From the NCBI RefSeq assembly GCF_000969985.1, contig NZ_CP009526.1, positions 3,844,001 through 3,908,000 of the forward strand: DNA of 64,000 bases. Direction: 5' to 3'. The DNA is from Methanosarcina barkeri str. Wiesmoor. Its GTDB lineage: Archaea > Halobacteriota > Methanosarcinia > Methanosarcinales > Methanosarcinaceae. This document shows positions 60,406 to 64,000 of the stretch, piece by piece. The number at the start of each line of letters is the position of its first letter. The stretch's first letter is position 1. The notes beneath the pieces are model-generated. The model did no database searches, was not told the origin of the DNA, and saw nothing but the letters and a program-made list of their open reading frames with translations. A program made the translations under genes and the position numbers.

Positions 60406-60819
60406 AACGCAGCCCACATGATCTCCGGCATTGCCTTTTATGTTCAAGAGTACATGTCATTTCCATACCTGCCCAGGAATCCGCGTCTCCGCAAACGACG
60501 ATGATCTCTCTTCCTTTCATCCCGGTGCCTACGTGCATTCCAGCAGAACCTTCAATTTCGATTTTTCCTGCGCTCATGCTTTCATCGATTCTTTTGATCC
60601 TCACTACGCCACCTTTTATGCGGATCAGAGTCTCAGCTTCAGAACTACCACCATTACCTATCACTTCAAAAACTCAGAGAGAATAGGTTTTGGCCCCTGC
60701 CAGACAGACAGTTTTCCGATTTCTTCGGCACTTTTGCCTGCAAAAGAATCAAGAGTTATAACATCGGCTCCCAGCTTAATGTCAATCGCTTTTTTAGGAA
60801 TAAGTATTACTTCTGCCAT
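60403..60819 (-). pseudogene. fmdC: Frameshifted and truncated formylmethanofuran dehydrogenase subunit C
   Basis: Starts at ATG 60819 (GGAGAA upstream) with MAEVILIPKKAIDIKL, then SFAGKSAEEIGKLSVWQG. The frame is lost in a T-run near 60672: GAGTTTTTGAAGTGA ends the protein, while one more T would restore EFFEVIGNGGSS. The second frame carries the glutamate-synthase-like glycine repeats (GKIEIEGSAGMHVGTGMKG), shifts again near 60440 and gives GNAGDHVGCVYRG, after which fmdC stops and fmdD begins. An upstream ATG at 60915 is in frame but adds sequence unlike subunit C. Confidence 0.75.
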
Positions 60820-60919
60820 TTCTCCAGCATTTTCGCCAGTAAATGAGCCAGGCTTTATAACTGCCTCAAGTTTACCCTCAATTTCATTTTTATAAATAAG
60901 AACTCCCTCTGTCATTCCC

Positions 60920-61430
60920 TCACCTCACAACGTTAATCTTTATGGGAGTAGGGTTTTCCAGATACTTCTCTGGAGTCGGATAGTGGCAAAACCTACAGTA
61001 CCTGAACCATTCCTTCACGTCGGACAACATCTCCTTTTCCCGCTCGTCTTCTACATCTACTTTGGAATAATACGTCCTCTTTCCAGTCAAAGAAACAACT
61101 TCACCGTTCACAACCACGATTTCGCCGTCTTTTCGCTGTCTTTTACAGTGTATTCTGCCTTCCTGAAGGTTCGGAGAAGAAACTCGTAGTTGTTTACTTC
61201 AAGCTGCTGTGGATTTATGTTAAGACTGTAACATCTCCATCAGCGTCCACTCCAAGAGAACCTTTTCTGTGAACCATGCCAATTGTTTGGGCAGGGTTGG
61301 CTCTGGTCAGGATCGCAAGGTCATAGAGGATAAGTTCACGATTTATGCCCCGAGTGCACTTCTGTCATTTAGCTCATTTGTGGCATTCACTGAATATCTG
61401 TTTCCTGAACGCCTCGGACATGATCCAGGT
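60920..61430 (-). pseudogene. fmdA: C-terminal remnant of formylmethanofuran dehydrogenase subunit A
   Basis: Reading from right to left in shifting frames gives MTWIMSEAFRKQIFSECH, then NRELILYDLAILTRANPAQT, GMVHRKGSLGVDADGDVTV, LNINPQQLEVNNYEFLLRTF, RKAEYTVKDSEK, VVVNGEVVSLTGKRTYYSKV and YPTPEKYLENPTPIKINVVR. These match the C-terminal part of the subunit A amidohydrolase. At least four one-base shifts (near 61345, 61220, 61120 and one around 61395) break it, and the N-terminal two thirds are absent. Confidence 0.7.
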
Positions 61431-61782
61431 CATAAGTTTCTTTCTCTAATTGAGAGTTTTTATGCAATGCATACACCCCACAGGTCAAACGCTCTTATTT
61501 TTGAGCACGAACATCAGAGAAGAAGATACTGTGCATATAATTATAATAAATATAATATATAATTGTATTTAAACAATGTTTATTCTCAATACATGTTGTC
61601 CGTGAGCTGCAGAAAACAGTATCAAAAGAAATTAAAAAACGAAATAATTTTGGGATAAAACACAAAAATAGCATGTAAAATATGTGAGAGTTTAAAATTA
61701 ATTGCCTAGGGCATATACCTGAATGAGAAATTAAGACAAAATTAGGGCAAAATAGTTAAAAATACATCAAATAAAAATAAAG
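61431..61782. other. Intergenic region upstream of tRNA-Met
   Basis: AT-rich. Contains an inverted copy (61641-61660) of the motif at 58101-58120, so the decayed fmd region is bounded by inverted short repeats. No gene recognised. Confidence 0.4.
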
Positions 61783-61893
61783 TGCCCGGAGCGTGACTCG
61801 AACACGCGACCTCCAGATATCTCAGGAGATTAAAGACGCCTCATATAATTGTCCCTATGAGTCTGGCGCCCCAACCATCTAGGCTATCCGGGC
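61783..61893 (-). tRNA. tRNA-Met (CAT), with intron
   Basis: On the minus strand: acceptor GCCCGGA/TCCGGGC with discriminator A, D arm GCCTAGATGGTTGGGGC, anticodon stem CCAGA/TCTGG with loop CTCATA + A, and T arm GCGTG-TTCGAGT-CACGC. About 38 nt (GGGACAATTA...) interrupt the loop after position 37, the standard place for an archaeal intron. CAT could in principle belong to tRNA-Ile2, but the intron and overall sequence resemble elongator tRNA-Met. No CCA is encoded. Confidence 0.88.
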
Positions 61894-62460
61894 TTGCAAC
61901 ACACAAATGTACAAAGATATATTAAAGGCTAACGATCGGAATGCCGAAAAACTGGAGTTTTTCGTAAAGATTTATATAAAGAAGTGGTCTGAGCGTGGGA
62001 AGATCTTGACAGAATAGCACTGCCAGGAATCGACAGGGAACTGGACTTCTACGAACTAGCCGCGACGGATCATAAGAGTCCGTTCAAGGATATACAAGAG
62101 TGGTACTGTCATCATTAAGGTGAGATATCCGGTGATCTCCTGTTATCCGATCAAGAAGAAGAGGTGAGATATCCAGTGGTCTCCTGTTATCCGATCAAGA
62201 AGAAGGAACAAAAGAGGTTGAAGGAGTTTTCCACCGAAAGTCAATTGTCGATATTAACGTCGGTGGAAAAGGAATACTGCTTGTAAAATAAAACTTTGAA
62301 TTATCCAATTAGCTGATTACATGACCTCATTTGCTTTGATTAGTTACACATCAAATAAAAGATAAGAGATGTAGGAAAATCGCTAAAATCGGTTAAGAAA
62401 TAAACTGAAAAAAGAATTAAAAGGAAAAAAGGATAAAAAGGTTTTACTGTTTTGAAAATG
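61894..62460. other. Intergenic region with protein-like fragments and a tandem repeat
   Basis: A start-less frame 61996-62118 reads IALPGIDRELDFYELAATD and ends EWYCHH-stop; it looks protein-like but is not recognised. It is followed at once by a 44-bp tandem duplication (62119-62206) and a second protein-like tail (VFHRKSIVDINVGGKGILLV) near 62228-62290. These are probably remnants of a decayed gene. Confidence 0.4.
62119..62206. repeat. 44-bp tandem duplication
   Basis: Two adjacent copies of GGTGAGATATCC(G/A)GTG(A/G)TCTCC followed by TGTTATCCGATCAAGAAGAA, with two or three differences. Each copy contains a small dyad GAGATATCC..GTGATCTC. Confidence 0.8.
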
Positions 62461-63228
62461 TCAGTATCCTGTGGCTTCTGCAAGCTGTTTGACCAGAGAG
62501 TTATCAGCAGTATTTCCGGTAACCACAAATACATTGTTTCCGTTGCTCCAGATATAGGTATATCTGGGAACCTCGGTCCCTCCGGCTGTAACGTAGTCTG
62601 CAATTCTCACAGCTGAATGCTCATTAAATGACTCTTCGACAAAACGTGAGCCTTCCGTCAATGGCTTGAATGAAGATTTGTATGCATCTATTAGATTAGT
62701 TGTAGCCTCAGAATTCTCAAGCTCGATTACATCCATGTAGAAGTCAGACTCGTTGTATTTGTACATTCCTTCGGACCCTCCGACGACTTCTGAAACGTTC
62801 TCTGCATTGTAATCGATTTTGATATCAGCTGCATTAAGAGGGAAAGACCCAACATATTCGAAACCTGAAGGAAGGTTTTCAAGTTTGCTAATGTCAGTCG
62901 CATTTTCAGCGGAATTTGTATTTGTACTTGATCTCGAGTTACTCGAATCTGTTCCACTAACCGAGGGCTTGTTAAGCTCGCTAGTGTTAGCTGCACTTTC
63001 AGCAGGATTTACATTCGCTTCCAGGCTACTTGACTCTGTTACATTAACTGCGGACTCATTAAGCTCGCTAACGTTAGCCGTACTTTCGGCAGGATTTGCA
63101 TTTTCTCCCGAGTTATTGGGCTCTGTTCCATTGACTGCGGATTTATTGTCGCCAACACAGCCTGAAAATGCGACCATTAAAACCACAAGTGCAGATATTA
63201 AAGCCACCATTTTTTTCATAAGCTTCAC
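62461..63228 (-). CDS. Lipoprotein of unknown function with repeated Asn/Ser-rich linker
   Basis: 255 residues, AGGTGA before the ATG at 63228 (a second ATG lies 3 codons on). Lipobox AFSGC. Residues ~25-115 are a low-complexity tether with repeated NPAEST/AANxSELN units and many N-glycosylation sequons. The folded domain (~118-255, LPSGFEYVGSFPLNAADI ... YTYIWSNGNNVFVVTGNT) is alpha/beta, of a type seen in other Methanosarcina surface lipoproteins; the function is not known. It lies downstream of the S-layer gene on the same strand, after a terminator. Confidence 0.8.
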   Translation of the reverse strand: MKLMKKMVALISALVVLMVAFSGCVGDNKSAVNGTEPNNSGENANPAESTANVSELNESAVNVTESSSLEANVNPAESAANTSELNKPSVSGTDSSNSRSSTNTNSAENATDISKLENLPSGFEYVGSFPLNAADIKIDYNAENVSEVVGGSEGMYKYNESDFYMDVIELENSEATTNLIDAYKSSFKPLTEGSRFVEESFNEHSAVRIADYVTAGGTEVPRYTYIWSNGNNVFVVTGNTADNSLVKQLAEATGY

Positions 63229-63341
63229 CTAAAATCTGTATAATCCTGGAAATAACCATCAGTTTAAAACCGGGATTTCAAAGTAAAAAGATCGCTTGAA
63301 TTAAGAAATATGTAGATAAAAAGTTATCTGCAAAAGGAACT

Positions 63342-63378
63342 TAAAAAAGAATTAAAAAAGAAGGGTTAGAAACCCTTC
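63342..63378 (-). terminator. Hairpin and T-run after the S-layer gene
   Basis: GAAGGGTT-TCT-AACCCTTC on the minus strand (63360-63378) followed by TTTTTTAATTCTTTTTT. A perfect 8-bp stem 11 bp after the S-layer stop codon. Confidence 0.75.
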
Positions 63379-63389
63379 AATCAGAAATT

Positions 63390-64000
63390 TTAGTTGTTCC
63401 TCCTGACGAGGTAGACAACTCCAAGGAGTCCAGCAAGTCCAAGAACAACTCCAAATCCTGGAGAGCCGTTTGATTCATCGGGCTCAGTTTCGTTGTCGGT
63501 TGGTTCTTCTGGAGTAGTAGTCGGTTCTTCCGGAGTATCGGTTTCATTCAAATCCGGAGTCTCGCTGCTGGTATTATCAGGCATGGTTTCGTTGTCACTA
63601 ACGGTTTCGTTGCCACTTTCATCAGGTTTTGTGATGCTAGTGGTTTCGTTACCGACAATTCTCTCGATGGCTGGGTAGTACCTGAGTTCGGATGTTGGAG
63701 TGTCAGCGACCTTGAAGTACATGCCCTCACCAATATCCTCATCGGAGTCTCTGGTCAGAGTAAAGGTATCTTCATTGCTGATCTTGAGAGTGTCTCCCTG
63801 TATGGAAACATCGTCGAGGTCACCGAATTCATCGTCAGATTCGATGGTCATGGCATTTGCATAGTCAATGAGCCAGATACCTTCAATCTGAGCAATGCTG
63901 TCGACTGCACCCTGGAAGACCTGGTTGACATGGACCTTCAGGACAACAACATCGTCTTCATCCTCGATGTCATCAAGTTCAACATCCCAGGTATTGTCTG
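63390..64000 (-). CDS. S-layer protein, C-terminal part (5' end outside window)
   Basis: About 203 codons are open to the right edge, beginning DNTWDVELDDIEDEDDVVVLKV. The visible part is the end of an S-layer duplication domain, then an acidic Thr/Asn/Glu/Pro-rich stalk (~63480-63650), then SPGFGVVLGLAGLLGVVYLV and RRNN. The Pro-Gly-Phe motif, one membrane helix and basic tail form a PGF-CTERM signal, recognised by archaeosortase for cleavage and lipid attachment. This tail and the domain correspond to the major Methanosarcina surface-layer protein. Confidence 0.88.
   Translation of the reverse strand, partial: DNTWDVELDDIEDEDDVVVLKVHVNQVFQGAVDSIAQIEGIWLIDYANAMTIESDDEFGDLDDVSIQGDTLKISNEDTFTLTRDSDEDIGEGMYFKVADTPTSELRYYPAIERIVGNETTSITKPDESGNETVSDNETMPDNTSSETPDLNETDTPEEPTTTPEEPTDNETEPDESNGSPGFGVVLGLAGLLGVVYLVRRNN

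Overview
The window comes from a mesophilic methanogenic archaeon of the genus Methanosarcina or a close relative. The evidence is an archaeal rRNA operon, aIF1A/RIO1/KH translation genes, archaeal family-B DNA polymerase, the siroheme-dependent (Ahb) haem route, formylmethanofuran dehydrogenase genes, a Methanosarcina-type S-layer protein with a PGF-type C-terminal signal, an intron-containing tRNA-Met, and long AT-rich intergenic DNA full of small repeats. Assignments rest on reading the sequence and on family knowledge; no database was searched.

Layout. 1-2319 (minus): 5' part of a secreted CobN-like chelatase large subunit with four N-terminal repeats. 4305-8291: large exported beta-propeller/PKD protein. 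8837-13479 (minus): tetrapyrrole genes cobA/SUMT, hemD and ahbC, with a 1.8 kb stretch of debris between hemD and ahbC. 13826-19727: GH13 glycosidase, RNase Z, a small protein, an AMA-type AAA ATPase with a proteasome-docking tail, and a 65-residue protein followed by a strong hairpin. 20336-25123 (minus): 16S-23S-5S rRNA operon without a spacer tRNA, behind three TATA-like boxes. 25849-27513: aIF1A-rio1-KH operon; aIF1A seems to start at CTG. 27729-33651 (minus): pyrC, then the phosphate operon pstS-pstC-pstA-pstB-phoU. 34667-37465 (minus): DNA polymerase B. 37600-55848: two divergent operons described below. 56055-57965 (minus): AbrB-PhoU regulator and hemerythrin-like protein. 58931-61430 (minus): intact fmdB behind decayed fmdA, fmdC and fmdD. 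61783-61893: tRNA-Met. 62461-64000 (minus): a lipoprotein and the 3' end of the S-layer protein gene.

The most interesting block is 37600-55848. An S-layer-domain protein and a fused BchI/BchD-type chelatase ATPase run leftwards. Rightwards run a membrane-anchored protein, two beta-propeller lipoproteins, a CobN-type chelatase large subunit, an ECF S-component carrying a large extracellular domain, a double-ATPase EcfA, EcfT and an ABC-2 ATPase/permease pair. Tight spacing suggests one envelope-to-cytoplasm system for a metal or tetrapyrrole. The exported CobN-like gene at the left edge may be a related part.

Intergenic DNA carries at least two families of small inverted-repeat (MITE-like) elements: a ~130-142 bp family in four copies, and a family ending in a CTTTCCGCAG core in three copies, two of them with 6-bp AT-rich target duplications. 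There are also many short tandem repeats and traces of a transposase.
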